Origin: Tribonema minus
Lineage: Eukaryota > Sar > Xanthophyceae > Tribonematales > Tribonemataceae
Direction: 5' to 3'
NCBI GenBank assembly: GCA_017506865.1
Contig: JAFCMP010000153.1
Coordinates: forward strand, 1-64,000
Length of the DNA stretch: 64,000 nucleotides
The notes under the pieces were generated by a model, which saw only the letters and a program-made list of their open reading frames with translations, was not told the origin of the DNA and ran no database searches. Below, one piece after another: positions 47,601 to 57,800 of this stretch. The first letter of the stretch is position 1. Every line of letters starts with the position of its first letter. Made by a program: the position numbers and the translations under genes.

Positions 47601-50600
47601 AATATGGATGCACGAAGCATTGAAACTTTCGGGGGCCATTCTGAGGCGCATATCATGCGCATCCACAATGACTTCAGTAGTCACTGCCGAGCGCACCAAC
47701 TTAAGCAGACAAATTTAAGAGGCATGGCACGTACCTCTAGACGACGTGACCGCGCTTGTAGTGCAACGCACGGGCGCCATGACCCTGCGTATTACTAATT
47801 CAGACTTCACGCCCCTGGACTTTCAAGTCAAGTAACACTTTAGAAAGTAGATGAACTACAACCCACGTGGCCATTGCGTTGGTTGATGACATATCTTGTC
47901 TATGTAGCTTTATGTTAATAATGCATCGCGGTACTGACGGCGCCTGTCTTGACTGCAGAGTACATGTGTCAAATGTGCGGTTGAAGTTGTGCTTGAGGTT
48001 TTCAGCCTCAGCGTGTGCCACCCCTACTACACCATCCACGAATTCCTTGTGTGCATTTGAAGTATGTCTTTCTACAACAGGTTTTTTTTAGTGCACCTGG
48101 TTCAATCGCCTCTATCTGACGCTCCATGTCGGCTGCATCATCGCTCAGCACAACGGACGTGCCGTCATCAAAGTAGACCTTCCCGCAGCGCCAGAGCGTG
48201 TGTGCATGGCGTCAGCATCAGCAGCAACAGCAGCAAAAGCAGCAGTAACATACAAGTAAGTAGATCTTCCAGTAGCGTCAAAACGTGCGCACGTCACCTG
48301 CACCTACAGCACAAGTACAACTTGAAGCTTGCAAGACCAGGCATGCATCGGTGGCGGGTCCAAAAGGGCAGCAATCAATGTTGATGGCGTCAGAGTTGAA
48401 GAAAGAATATAATATGGGCAGCGATCTATGTTGATGGCGTCGGTGTTGAAGAGAGAAGATGGTACGAGACCACCATGTGCATCACAGGAGTGTCGCAGCT
48501 GACAAAAGCAGCAGGTTGTCTAAAGTGACCAGCTCGTTAGGAGTGCAGCTGTTGCGCCGGAGGACCAGCCTCATACACGGGAGCGCATAGTGATTGATGC
48601 CACCTCTGGTAGACTAGTGACAGACGCAGCACGACAGCAAGTTGCGTGACACCCCTAATAACCAGCCATCTAAAGCGGCCATGTCCTTTGCCAACTGGCC
48701 CGTTTATTCTGCATCCCTCCAAAAGTCAGCCGACAGCTCACAATCCATTGTCGTATTTGCAGCATGCAAAACAGTCCCTGCGCATCACATATAAGCCCCA
48801 CTTCTGACCGAATTCCAACTCTCACCCTAACATTTGAGCATGGGCGTGCGTCAATCGAAATACCTACCTTGTACCGCTAGCAATCGGATACCTACCTACC
48901 TTGTACGCAGGCATGACGCGCCTGATGTTCACAAAGTCGCTCAGGTCGCGCCCCAGATCCCTGAAGGTCTCTCTGAAGGCGTCCGGCAGCAGCAGCAGCG
49001 ATGGGCCGGTCTCGAACCGATACCTGCCTGCGCACAGCGACAACCCAGGGACGCAAACGTACATAACGTGTGATCAAAGCTTGAGCGCAAGGCCCAGCGA
49101 ATCTTGGCGGTGGCAGTGACACGTGCGGCCAGACTCCTGCAGTGCTGTCAATAGTACCACGCGACAACAGGTGGAGACCATAACAGCAGGGCTTGGGTGG
49201 TCAATCTCGGGTGCGTGTGCGCTGCCAACACATGACCATGCTACCGTGTCAGTCAGAATGTGGGCGAGCCATCGAAACACAGCCTTCCTCAAACCAGCTG
49301 TGGCAAGGCGGCATGCATGCTGCTTGAGGTGGCTGCTGCGTGGCAGCGAGCAGCGCATGCTACTCTCCATTGCGATGCGTAGGCTGAGGAAGGCATGCTT
49401 CACAGCGTCGCGCTTGCGCCGCTGTTCCGCATCATGTGTCCGTCTGAAGCGCAGCCTGGAAATGGTTTACTGCAGTGTAGCCAATGTGCAGTTGTAACTT
49501 CGTTGTCCAAGCATGCGTCACCTGCGCGTTGTCGACCGCACTGACAGAACAAATGTGTACATAGAGGTATGATATTTACTGTGGGCTCAGTGACGTCAGC
49601 ACCTCATTGGCTGGTCCCAGGGCGCAATTCAAAATATTGTCAGACTGGCTGCCTTTGACGCCTGATAAGACTCCTATCCATAGTGACGGCACCACTGCCC
49701 TCATCTTATGCCAGAGAAAAGCTGCATGGTCACGGTCAACACCGTGCCTTGCCAACAGGTGCACGCTGCGGTCAGGACCCATACCCCTATGGCAATTACG
49801 CAGAACGCCATCCATGAATGATCCTGTAAACGAGTGTAGTCATGGCCGCTGCAGTTTATGGCGATCTGTTGCATGCCCAAACAATCACGCCCTGCATGTG
49901 GTATCGTGGCCAGGTGCCCTTGGCCAGGAACTGTGCGAAGCAGCTCTACAAGAATGTGTCTCCACAGCCACAACATGACTTTGTCACATGAATAAATCAA
50001 GACGATGTTTCAACATGCAGCACTTCAACGTACTCACCATCAAGAATCCGCTCGTTGACTCTCCCGCCCACGTCCTCCTCCCCATTCTTCTCTACCACCA
50101 GCACCCGTGCGCCCGCTTTTGCCAGCCGCGCTGCTACCGCCAGGCCTGCAAATTTGAGCAAAGAATTTCTCAGCATTAAAACCACAGCATTCAGCAGCAC
50201 ATCACGCTTGAGCTGGTTATTTCTTCTGGTCATGACGCTCAGCAGCATGAAAGTGACGCAGGTGCGCAGAATGTGTATCCTGATCCAACACACCATAGAG
50301 GTGTACCTGCATGGCAAGTCGGCACTGCTTTGATTCGAGAAAACCCATTGCTGCACAGCATCACCTGCGCAGCTACACTTCGCGGCACGAAACCGAAACT
50401 GCACAGTGCCACGCACACGAAGCTGTGGACACAACACAAGATCGAACTGGCATATAGCTTCCCGCAACGCGCATGTGGCACGCATCCAACTTAACACAAC
50501 CAGGAAAACTGGCTCGTTCCACAAACGGCTGCGCACACCTCTGCTCGCTCATGCATACCGCGAACGCATTCGATAAACACTGATGGTGCACTGGCTGAGA

Positions 50601-50897
50601 GCATGTAGGACATCAAGTGCCGCCTACAAGCGACCAACGGCTGCGCAGAGGAGGTACGTTGCGGCATCGAGATGACATCGGCAGACACGCGACAGGACAA
50701 GCACCTCCGATGCCCGCTCCAATCACGGTCACATCGGTAGATGTTTGCTCGTCATCCGACACGCCTGTCGATGCCCTGTTCCACGCAGCGCGACCGCTCC
50801 AACGCCGCGGTTGCGCAACGAAGCACGTGCAACTGCAAGCCAGCGACAAGCCCGCCACTGCTGCTGCCGTGGCGCGAAATCGCGCACGACGGCGCAT
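32679..50897 (-). CDS. CrtI-type carotenoid (phytoene) desaturase-like FAD oxidoreductase
   Basis: Eleven exons, all GT-AG and all in phase, give 571 aa: 50897-50705, 50145-50038, 49027-48900, 48178-48097, 37994-37804, 36787-36713, 35680-35525, 35195-35132, 34854-34657, 34156-33933, 32975-32679. Residues 1-45 look like a signal peptide (AAAVAGLSLACSCTC) followed by Phe26 and a basic, Ser/Arg-rich stretch, as in plastid proteins of red-lineage algae. VTVIGAGIGG (56-65) binds the FAD dinucleotide and RVLVVEKNG follows. Then come YRFETGPSLLLLPDAF, VYFDDGTSVVL, SFQDLYVGLTPYSAPAVFSL, GVYYPVGGFHKVAKGL and, near the end, LYFVGASTRPGNGLPLVLTG, the CrtI signature. This family desaturates or isomerises carotenes; which reaction is unknown. 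Exact family branch is uncertain, but the complete frame is not. Head to head with THOC6. Confidence 0.9.
33055..33300 (-). repeat. Two echoes of the desaturase exon 11, 5' edge
   Basis: The exon start (AAGMAGFADSIRAEL) is repeated at about 33112-33060 (IAGTSGFAASIRTE) and, weakly, at about 33285-33225 (GGCAGCGGGCATGAAGGGC then GCTAGCATC). Both are upstream of the exon in the direction of transcription. Confidence 0.75.
34335..34570 (-). repeat. Two echoes of the desaturase exon 9, 3' edge
   Basis: The exon end (YAGSWDRVFKQQRM then GTGAGTAGTCTC) recurs at about 34570-34495 and 34415-34340. Both copies keep the GGTGAGTAGTCTC donor block and the CTGAGCACTGA segment. The region between the first exon and its copies also repeats AAAGTGCTGGCACAGCCGGC (34305, 34467). 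Confidence 0.9.
36885..37050 (-). repeat. Echoes of the desaturase exon 6, 5' edge
   Basis: The exon start (AMLSFQDLYVG at 36787) is repeated at about 36920-36890 (AMLSFQDLYF) and 37045-37010 (AMLSCQGLHF), with a faint copy near 36990. Neighbouring intron text (AGTATTACT/GGAGCAGGGG blocks) is copied too. Confidence 0.85.
37440..37480. repeat. Poly-G tract in desaturase intron
   Basis: A run of about 17 G residues near 37460-37476. Similar G or C runs occur at 7441-7460, 9461-9484 and 34929-34950. Confidence 0.9.
37998..38690 (-). repeat. Minisatellite built from the splice-acceptor region of desaturase exon 5
   Basis: About 16 degenerate units of roughly 35-50 bases containing CAGCGCTCAACCACTGCG and GCGGCAGTGCTCAGCAA. 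On the minus (gene) strand the unit is TTGAGCGCTGACTGCTGC-like, which is the sequence just before the exon 5 acceptor at 37995. The array lies immediately upstream of that acceptor. Confidence 0.9.
38690..38762 (-). repeat. Echo of the desaturase exon 5, 5' edge, at the far side of the minisatellite
   Basis: The minus strand reads a degraded copy of the exon start (AYAAFTDYMEYAQRN): GGCCTTCACAACTACATGAGG then CACGCTCAGCG. The minisatellite therefore sits between the echo and the true exon. Confidence 0.7.
38763..40000 (+). other. Intron segment with possible retroelement remnants
   Basis: Short open stretches near 39279-39478 (WYNGLPTAQQHAGVKLIISR; FCARVWRSLKTQRSQFD) and 39588-39830 (YSDASHEAIGVSCPDTALH) look like real but decayed coding sequence. 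The second faintly recalls an RNase H core. I cannot assign a family. Confidence 0.25.
40020..41165 (+). pseudogene. Gag-like gene of unknown family, left arm of inverted pair
   Basis: Begins ATG at 40119 (MADRALVGGNPPVVEPAGQ), followed by an Ala-rich stretch and a helical domain (PAQWQTGATWPEITTRI; GNDMTPERFFLAVSIL). Compared with the opposite arm it has a one-base frameshift near 40825 and another near 40929, after which DELEKRFNTMLHGADMLNGF continues to about 41160. Homology to the other arm includes roughly 90 bases before the ATG (CAAGCAGGCCACCGTAGTA). I do not recognise the protein; composition and context suggest a transposon structural protein. Confidence 0.6.
41166..42150 (-). pseudogene. 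Gag-like gene of unknown family, right arm of inverted pair
   Basis: Starts ATG at 42038 (MADKALLGGNPPEVGPAGKA) and runs toward the left arm. PAQWQTGATWAEITTRI, GNDLTPKRFFLAVSIL and VIGAHETVLHFHQLVKRL match the left copy, but the frame is broken several times (around 41835, 41715 and 41405). It is cut off after SDELKERF near 41165, where it meets the end of the left arm with almost no spacer. Confidence 0.6.
43406..44839 (+). pseudogene. Second gene of unknown family, left arm of inverted pair
   Basis: Sections read as coding in three frames: 43406-43760 (LTLEQADYVLERNDVERLES, Glu-rich), a Gly-rich linker with SDSSTDDSASTVGSLSSGAS, then NLFCPPRDYQKDPAWPIEFF and, from 44351, MALDSALETAKDNAARGMPD and VYVANPGLFVMQVELLRVEV to a stop at 44839. 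An in-frame stop after CFSTY near 44320 is absent in the other arm. Unknown protein, mostly helical; possibly a transposon- or virus-derived structural gene. Confidence 0.55.
44946..45905 (-). pseudogene. Second gene of unknown family, right arm of inverted pair
   Basis: The open part, 45527-44946, reads YEVVVAYSTFIRGCFSFHTP, AMDSALEVAKDNAAKGMPDN and VYVANPGLFVMQVELLRVEV without interruption. Upstream pieces (GSLSSGASALAHAA; NLLAPPRDYQ) are out of frame, with a change near 45620. The arms match over about 43815-44760 and 44965-45900 with a spacer of about 200 bases. Confidence 0.55.
46200..48096. other. Remainder of the 10 kb desaturase intron
   Basis: Possible decayed coding sequence at 46383-46530 on the plus strand (MSSMNGTGPATPLNASYAPV; SDWQHMQAVKFLDGA). 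Beyond that I see no gene to 48096. Confidence 0.3.
49028..50037. other. Desaturase intron 2, nothing firm
   Basis: About 1 kb without recognised structure. Confidence 0.4.
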
Positions 50898-51139
50898 GCT
50901 GGAAATGCGGAATCCAACTTCAACAACTTGAAGATCTTTTCGTGGGGAAAAAAAAAAGCTCACTGAGCCTCACTCCCACATTCACTCGCAGCAGAGCAGC
51001 AGCAGAGTGGCAGTAGCGTGGTTAATGTCCTCGCCTCCTTGTTGTTGTTATTAGTCGTCGGCCACAGGGCAACAGCTGCAGCAGTTCAAGCAGAGCGCAC
51101 ATCATTACACCAGTTTGGTACTTTTAGCACCAGGGCGCC
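50898..51139. promoter_or_regulatory. Bidirectional promoter region, desaturase / THOC6
   Basis: 242 bases lie between two divergent start codons. It contains an A11 tract (50947-50957) and no clear TATA box. It must drive both genes. Confidence 0.45.
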
Positions 51140-54015
51140 ATGACATTGGATTGGCAGACTCAGGGTTCTCAACACCAGCGGGAGCCGGTGGCCTGGGTCA
51201 ATGCTGACGGCACGTCTTTCACGGAGCCTGCCGCGTTCGATGCAGCAGCGCAGGCAGAGGCACTAAACCGAATCCGAAGACGAGAGCACGCCATCGTCCT
51301 CAGTGCCGCCTTCTCCCCCGACGGCGCCTATCTGGTGGCCGCCAACGACGCTGGACGCGTCGCCATCTGGGAGCTGGCCCCGTACATGAGGGGCACCAGC
51401 TGGCTGCCGCACAGCACCAGCGACGACGATGACGGCGAGGGCGATGACGCCAACAACCAGTCGCTAGACATGACCCCGGACCTGTCGTTCCAGACGGGCG
51501 GCGGCGCCATCAACTGCCTGCGCTTCGTGACGGCGCTCGACGGCAACTGCCTGCTGCTGTGCGGCGCGGACACGGGCGCGCTGGCGTGGCACTGGCGCGT
51601 CCTGCTGGAGTGCGTGGAGACGGGGGAGTGCCCGCCGGAGGCGCACGTGACGCTGCGCGCGCCGCAGACCGCGGGGCACAGGGGCGCGAAGTTGCCGCTG
51701 CCTGAGGTATGTATATGTAAGCTTAGGTGTGTATGTGTAACGAGCTATGTGCTTGCCGGAGGCGCACATGATGCAGACCGCGGGGCACAGGGGCGCAAAG
51801 CTGCCGCTGCCTGAGGTATGTATACACAAGTTTATAAGTTTATTGTTTGTACATGTAACGAATTCTGTGCTTGCCGGAGGCGCACGTGACGCTGCGTGCG
51901 CCGCAGTCCGCAGCAGCAATTTGGCCGAACTATGGTAAGCGAGGGTCTGCTGCTGCGCATTCAGCATCACCCAGCGCACAGCTTGCGCGATGCTTGAGGG
52001 GAAGCTCTGTGACACATAGGTAGGTGTATGACCGCAACATATATACCTACCTTGTACGGGGCGCAAAGCTGCCGCTGCCTGAGGTATGTATGCTTGGTTT
52101 CACGTTGTGCATGTGTAGCAAATTCTGTGCTCGCCGGGGGCGCATGTGACGCTGCGCACGCCACAATTGACGCGCTACAGAGGGGCGGGCTACAGGGGGG
52201 CGAAGCTGCCTCTGCCTGAGGCATCTGAGGTATGTGGGTATAGAAAGCTAGAGATTCGGTGGATTGTGTGTCCGTCAAAGGTGCACGTGACCCTGCACGC
52301 GCCGCATCCGCGGGCAACGCTGCCGCTGCCTCAGGTGTGATGATCAGGCGTGTGCAACGCAAATTTCGTGGGAAGTGCACTTAACGCTGCTGAAGCTGTG
52401 GTCCGCGGGCGCGGCGAAGCTGTCCCCCGACCCCTGCAACCCACCGCCTGCCCCCCTCCCCCGGCTCAAACTTCAAACCGCACCCACCAACCCCCCCCCC
52501 ACGCGCCCAGGTCAACGCCCTCGCGGTCACGTACTGTGGGACGGAGGGCGTCGTCGGCGCGTGCGGCGACGCGCGCGCGTACAAGTGGGACCTGCGCACG
52601 GGCGGCGTCGTGCGCCCGTACGCGGGGCACGCCGCCTACCTGCTGAGCGCCGCCACCGCGCCCGCCGCGCAGCAGCTGCTCGTCACCGGCGCGAGCGACG
52701 GCGTCGTAGGCGTCTGGGACGAGCGCGCGCGCCCCGAGGTCGCGTTCCTGCACCCGCTGAGCGATGCCGCAGGCAGCAGCAGCAGTGCTCAACAGGGGGG
52801 AGGGGGTCTGCCGGCGGGCACGGCAGGGTGGGTCTCCGGGGTGCAGCTGGGGCCGGGGGGCAGCGGCTGGCTGGCGTGCGCGGGGGGTTACGGGGAAGGG
52901 GGGGGGGGCACGGCGGCGGGGGGGTTTCTGGCGATGTTTCATTTGCCGACGCAGAAGCTGACAAGCGCCCGCGCGCTGGCGGCGCCCGTGAACGCGATGG
53001 ACCTGTGCGACGACAGGTGAGCAGCGCTCCGCACAGGTGTACTTGGCGACTTGCGCGCAAGCAAACGCTGTCGGATTTGAGCTGGACGCTGCAGGTGGAA
53101 AAGGAGGTCCAGCAGGCATGCCGCAGCTAGTGTGGGTGAGGACCAGTTGCTGATGCCATCATCTGATGCCGCAGCGACAACGCGACAGTGCGCACGCGCG
53201 TACGTCTGGTGCATCTGTGGGCGCGATTGCACGCGGGGGAGCTGAGTGCGTTGGAGTTCATGGCAGGTTCGCATAGAGGAGCAGGGTGGCGTGCTTGGTA
53301 TGTGATCAGTGGGCGCCCGTGTTTTGGTGATGCCCCTGTGTGATGACAGGTCTCCGCGGCGTTAGTTCGCTTGTGAACCTGACCGCGCGACAGCATGCGG
53401 GGGTGTCCAAGTGCACTGCCATTCATTGGGACTGCCGTGAAGTTGAATATGTTGTGCGTGATGCGGCAGGCGTCGGTGGGTCGCCATGGTTTGTCAGCTC
53501 TCAGCTCATGTTTCCAGCACACGTGACCAGAAAGCGCCATGTAGATGCTAGGGGAAATTTTGCGGTGTGAACATGATGTCCATCCTAGGATTGAGGAACT
53601 TAGCTTGTAGTGTCACAAACCATCCACATTCTGCTTCACCGCCCCCTGCGCTGCTCTTTGCCACATGGAGACCCAGCAGCGAATGCACTTCAGGCACTAC
53701 GGAAAAGAAGATGCCTCATCCAATGGCTCTCATACTTCTATGGTTTGAAACTCTTGAAGTTGACTCTCCGCACCCCGTGCTGCTGCGCGCTGCCGCAGCA
53801 TCATCACCGTGGGCGACGAAGCGCGCGTCTCGCGCTGGGGCTGGTGCCACCTGGGCCACGAGAGCAGCACGCGCGTAACCGCCAAATCGGGTTTTGCGCT
53901 CGCAGTCAACAGGAGCGGGCCCTACGCCGGCGTGGTGGCAGCGGGGGGGCGGTCACCGGAAGTTGCCATCTGCATCGTGCCGGGGAGCGTCGCGTTCTCG
54001 CTGGCGTTCTACTGA
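51140..54015 (+). CDS. THOC6: THO complex subunit 6-like WD40 protein
   Basis: THOC6 is a beta-propeller subunit of THO/TREX, which couples transcription to mRNA export from the nucleus. Exons 51140-51706, 52511-53016 and 53799-54015 join in phase to 429 aa with GT-AG borders. WD-like blades: VLSAAFSPDGAYLVAANDAG with RVAIWEL, VVGACGDARAYKWDLRTGGV, LLVTGASDGVVGVWDERA, IITVGDEARVSRWGW. The order and the C-terminal ending (VAFSLAFY) follow human THOC6 closely, with extra acidic and Gly-rich loops. Intron 1 holds five echoes of the exon 1 end. It shares its promoter region with the desaturase. The assignment rests on recalled family pattern rather than a search. Confidence 0.82.
51740..52345 (+). 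repeat. Five echoes of THOC6 exon 1, 3' edge
   Basis: The exon end (PPEAHVTLRAPQTAGHRGAK, then LPLPE and GTATGT) recurs at about 51748-51822, 51872-51910, 52058-52090, 52130-52235 and 52278-52340. Most copies keep the AAGCTGCCGCTGCCTGAG end with GTATGTAT. Intron text (TGTGTATGTGTAACGA-like) is repeated between them. Confidence 0.92.
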
Positions 54016-54856
54016 CCTGGCATCAGCAGCATGATAATATTGTTTTTACTTGTGAATGTTGGCAGCTTGCGCCACTTTTGAGTGCTGCTGTTCTGCGCTT
54101 GAGTTAGTAAGCTTTGAGTTGAGGTGCGTGGTCCACCTTAGATGCCTAATTGCAACGTCTGGCACAAGCATTGCGTGGGGTGTGCTGCGTCTGCCTGTTA
54201 TTCGAGTGCTGCGCCCAGTGCTGCATTGGGCCAATGTGGCAGTAGGAGGCCAGCCCATCGGGCCTCGAACAGCATCATGTTCTTGTGGGTGTGTCCGCCT
54301 GCATTTAGGGGAATTGATGCTCTATGCATTGCTTGCAGGGGGCTATGGTAGTTGATCGGCTATCGCCAATCTCGCTGGCAGCTTTTCAAAGCAGTGACTA
54401 TGGCAATGTGTATCACAGGGTGCAATGATCACTGCCAGCTCTTACATAAGCATAACCAGACAAAGTCACAGCTACTCAAAACTGGCTTCGTTTACTGTTG
54501 ATCCTTTGCTGTCAGTCAAAACTCAATTGCACGCCGGCTTACAGTGTTTTCTTACGCTGTGACTCTTTTGTTGCCAGTGGAAGTCAGGTGGACATGCCAT
54601 GTCATTGCACCTGTGAGGAGCACGTCGGATTCAACAGAAGTAAAACTGCAACTTCAAGTTTGTCACGCCCCGAAAAAGAAAAAGCGCTAGTAGTTGCAGA
54701 CGCGACAGGTGCGGCGAAATGCCTCTCTGTCGGTGGTGACTCCTGTGGCACAGGTGATTTCGCAGCATCCTTGCGAGGCGACGCGAGGAGTACCGCGCGG
54801 AGCTTGCAGCGGGTGGTGTCCTGCTCTGCCCTCGCTAATTTACTTCTGCTGGCGTC
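54016..54856. other. Intergenic, nothing recognised
   Basis: Between THOC6 and the first exon of the beta-propeller gene. No exon or repeat stands out. Confidence 0.45.
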
Positions 54857-57800
54857 ATGAGTGGAGGCAGCGGCGCGCTAACATCATGGTTCCATGGGTG
54901 TAGCGCTGGCACGGATGTGTTCTCAGCGGCAGTACTGCTGCAGGGCAGCTTGGTGGCGGGAGGGTATACCAGTGGCGACTGCACAACTGGAGGTGCGCTA
55001 TCAAGATTAGGATTAGGATTGCTTTGTCAACGTCGCTATTTCATTTGCATAGTTTGAACTCCTAGCGCCTCTCCGCGCGCAGAGAGGCAGCTCAATACTC
55101 CACTCCTGGCGGCTTCTACAGGCTTGGTGTAGCGATCGTGTCCGGCGCTGTAAGTACACCCTGGTGTGTGACCCGTTGCGAGGTCTGGCCATACTCTCAA
55201 GCCAGGAACGCCACTGCTCACTGATCTGTGATCTAGTATGAACAAGCAGCAGGCGCCGACGCGCTTCATGTTCCAAGCTGGCTGCACCTGCAGGCTGTGT
55301 TGGTTGAAGACACTTGACAACTCCTTGTTGAACGCTGCTTTCTCAATCGATTCATGTGTGGGGCTCCTTTGGGGCTTCAGCCTTATACAATCGATGTCAC
55401 CTGCTGAATGACGCCTCAATCATGCATCTCAAAGAAGCAGCACAAGTTTTCACGAGGTACGTAGGTACAAGTGACCCCCACCCGTGCCACGGCGTATTCC
55501 AGAGTTGTTCTTAATATGGTCCTGTGGTACTCTGACGCTACATCACAGCTAGTACTTGGGGCACATTTATCGACTGGATCACAGCGAATTTTTTAAGGCG
55601 TCAATGATTTTCTCTTCACAAGCAGGGCCAGCTTTCCACAGAGTCTGGATGTCCCATGCTGTCGGACTACCTCCTGGGTGTGCAAGCTGCTCATCAGTTC
55701 ATCAGCTCCTACACACCTATCCACCTGCACACGGCACCTGCGCCTTGGTCACTCAGCTCACATTCACTTCAAGTGCTGCAGTTGAAGTTTGAGGGCCGCT
55801 GCGACCCTATGAGCGCTGTCAAGAGTCGGGGTGCCCTGCTGCGCGATGCTGGTATTGCGTTTGAAGGAAGTATTGTCCGGATACACGGGAGAGACCCTCG
55901 GCGTTGACACCAATGGCACTTTCCCTGATGCTAAGAGGTGGCAGCTGCACTACGTGTACTGCAGAGGCCCCATCAATTCTGGTGGCGGAAGACTTTCGAG
56001 GAATTGGTGTACATAGGTGTACCCACTCCAAGAGCTGTGATTCACTGTGGCCATCAAACAGCGTGAAATCACCCCTTGAGTGGACTACGCCCCTTTCGTG
56101 ACCAGTACTCAGGATTGGTGCACCCAGGGCCTAGAGCTGGTGGCATAGGACCTGGTGGCATTGGGCCCCCCAATTCTCGGTCTACCTGCGTATCCGGTCG
56201 TGTTGCACGCTGCTTGATAGCCACAGTGAATCCACAGCTCTCAGAGTGGGTACACCTACACCGGTTCCTCGCGTGTCTTCTGCCCGCAGAATCGATGGGG
56301 CATCCGCAGTATGTACAGTTTTGACTGGTGGATACGGTGGTACTGTTTGACTCGTGGCCAATTGCTGCAGCAGCGGCGACCGCGGTTATTGGTGGAAGGC
56401 ACTTGCGGCTAACCATCCCTTGTCACCTAGAGCTCTACGACCTTTTGATTCGTTTTCATGTACACATAGTGCAGCTGCCACCTCTCAGCGTGGGGGGAAC
56501 TGCCATCGGCGGTTCACGCCGAGGATCTCTCCCGTTTATCCGGACAACACCTTCAACGCAACACCAGCATCATGGCGCAGGGCAAGGGTCAGGGCTAAGG
56601 CTAGGGCGCAAACGTGAGCTCGCTTGCCGCTGTGCATGCGGCCCCTCGGGCTCGTCCGCAGCTGCAGCACTCGTCGGGGTCGTTGCGCCGCTGCGGCGCT
56701 GTCAGCGCGTGCGGCACTGCGACACGCGCGCAGCCGGTCGCCGTCCGTTGAGCGTCGACACCGCACGGCAACAGATTCGCCACCAGGTGGCAAATCTGCG
56801 GCGCACGGTGGACGTGCCACTTGCTCATCATCTGCACAGGCAGCACCTGCGTGCCGTCACTGCGCGTGGCGACACTCCAGCCGCCACTGCGCGTGTGACC
56901 GCCGCATCGTGACTGCCGCAGCTTCGCGCCGCCCCTCGTCACGTGCACACCTGTTGCGCAGTGACGCGCCAGTTGCTTCAGCGTGTAACTGTCGTGTCGT
57001 GGTCGCCCGCCGCCGCCTCTCGCGTACGCCCACTCCAGTCAGTGGCTGCGCCTCGTGAAACGGTTCGTCAGGCATGGCACTGCACAAGAGCCCTGAGCGC
57101 TGCTGCCGTGGGTCAGCGCACACCCTGAGTAGTGGTGACGCACTGCCTCTCGCTCATGAATATGGTGCGCGGTGCCTCAGCTTGCTGCGCTCATGAGCCG
57201 TGCGCACGCGCTCGGCGCCAGAAATTGGGGCCAGAGTGGGGCTGGGTTGGGGTTCGGGAAAGGCGTACGCCGAAGCGTGTGGCACGTTTAGGGTAGCAGA
57301 GCAGAGCTACTCCGCCGCACGAGCTGCTTGCGCGTGTTGTTCGCTCGGGTTGAGGCCAGGGGTCAGGTCAAGTCATTGAAGAAGACAGCAGTGCGCTGCG
57401 GGTTGTGGCATGCCAAACCCAAACCCAAACACCAATCTAGCCCTGGTTGTGTCTTTCTGTAGTACTTCATGTCTTCACTTCAACTCTGCAGTTGCCGCCG
57501 GTCACAGGCCAGCACAGTGCGCCAGGATGCTGTTCCTGTATCGCGTGCCACGCATGGCCACCAGCTTTGTGTACCTACTGCATCTCACTCACGGGCTGAT
57601 GTCTGGCACTCTAACTCATACTTCAACTATGTACTTATACTCTATCATTCGCAGTGCTGCCGCGCACGCCCGGCACGGAGCGCCAGGACGCCATCCTCTA
57701 CCGCATCCCGCTCTCCGCTGACTGCCCCTTCTTGACCCGACTGCCCCTCCTTCGCCCGTCTTCAACTCTGACTTCAACTTTGTACTTCAACTCTATGTAC

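Noticed and set aside
49576-49980. Possible coding segment in desaturase intron 2
   Set aside because: Weak amino-acid pattern, no family recognised, stops in the best frame.
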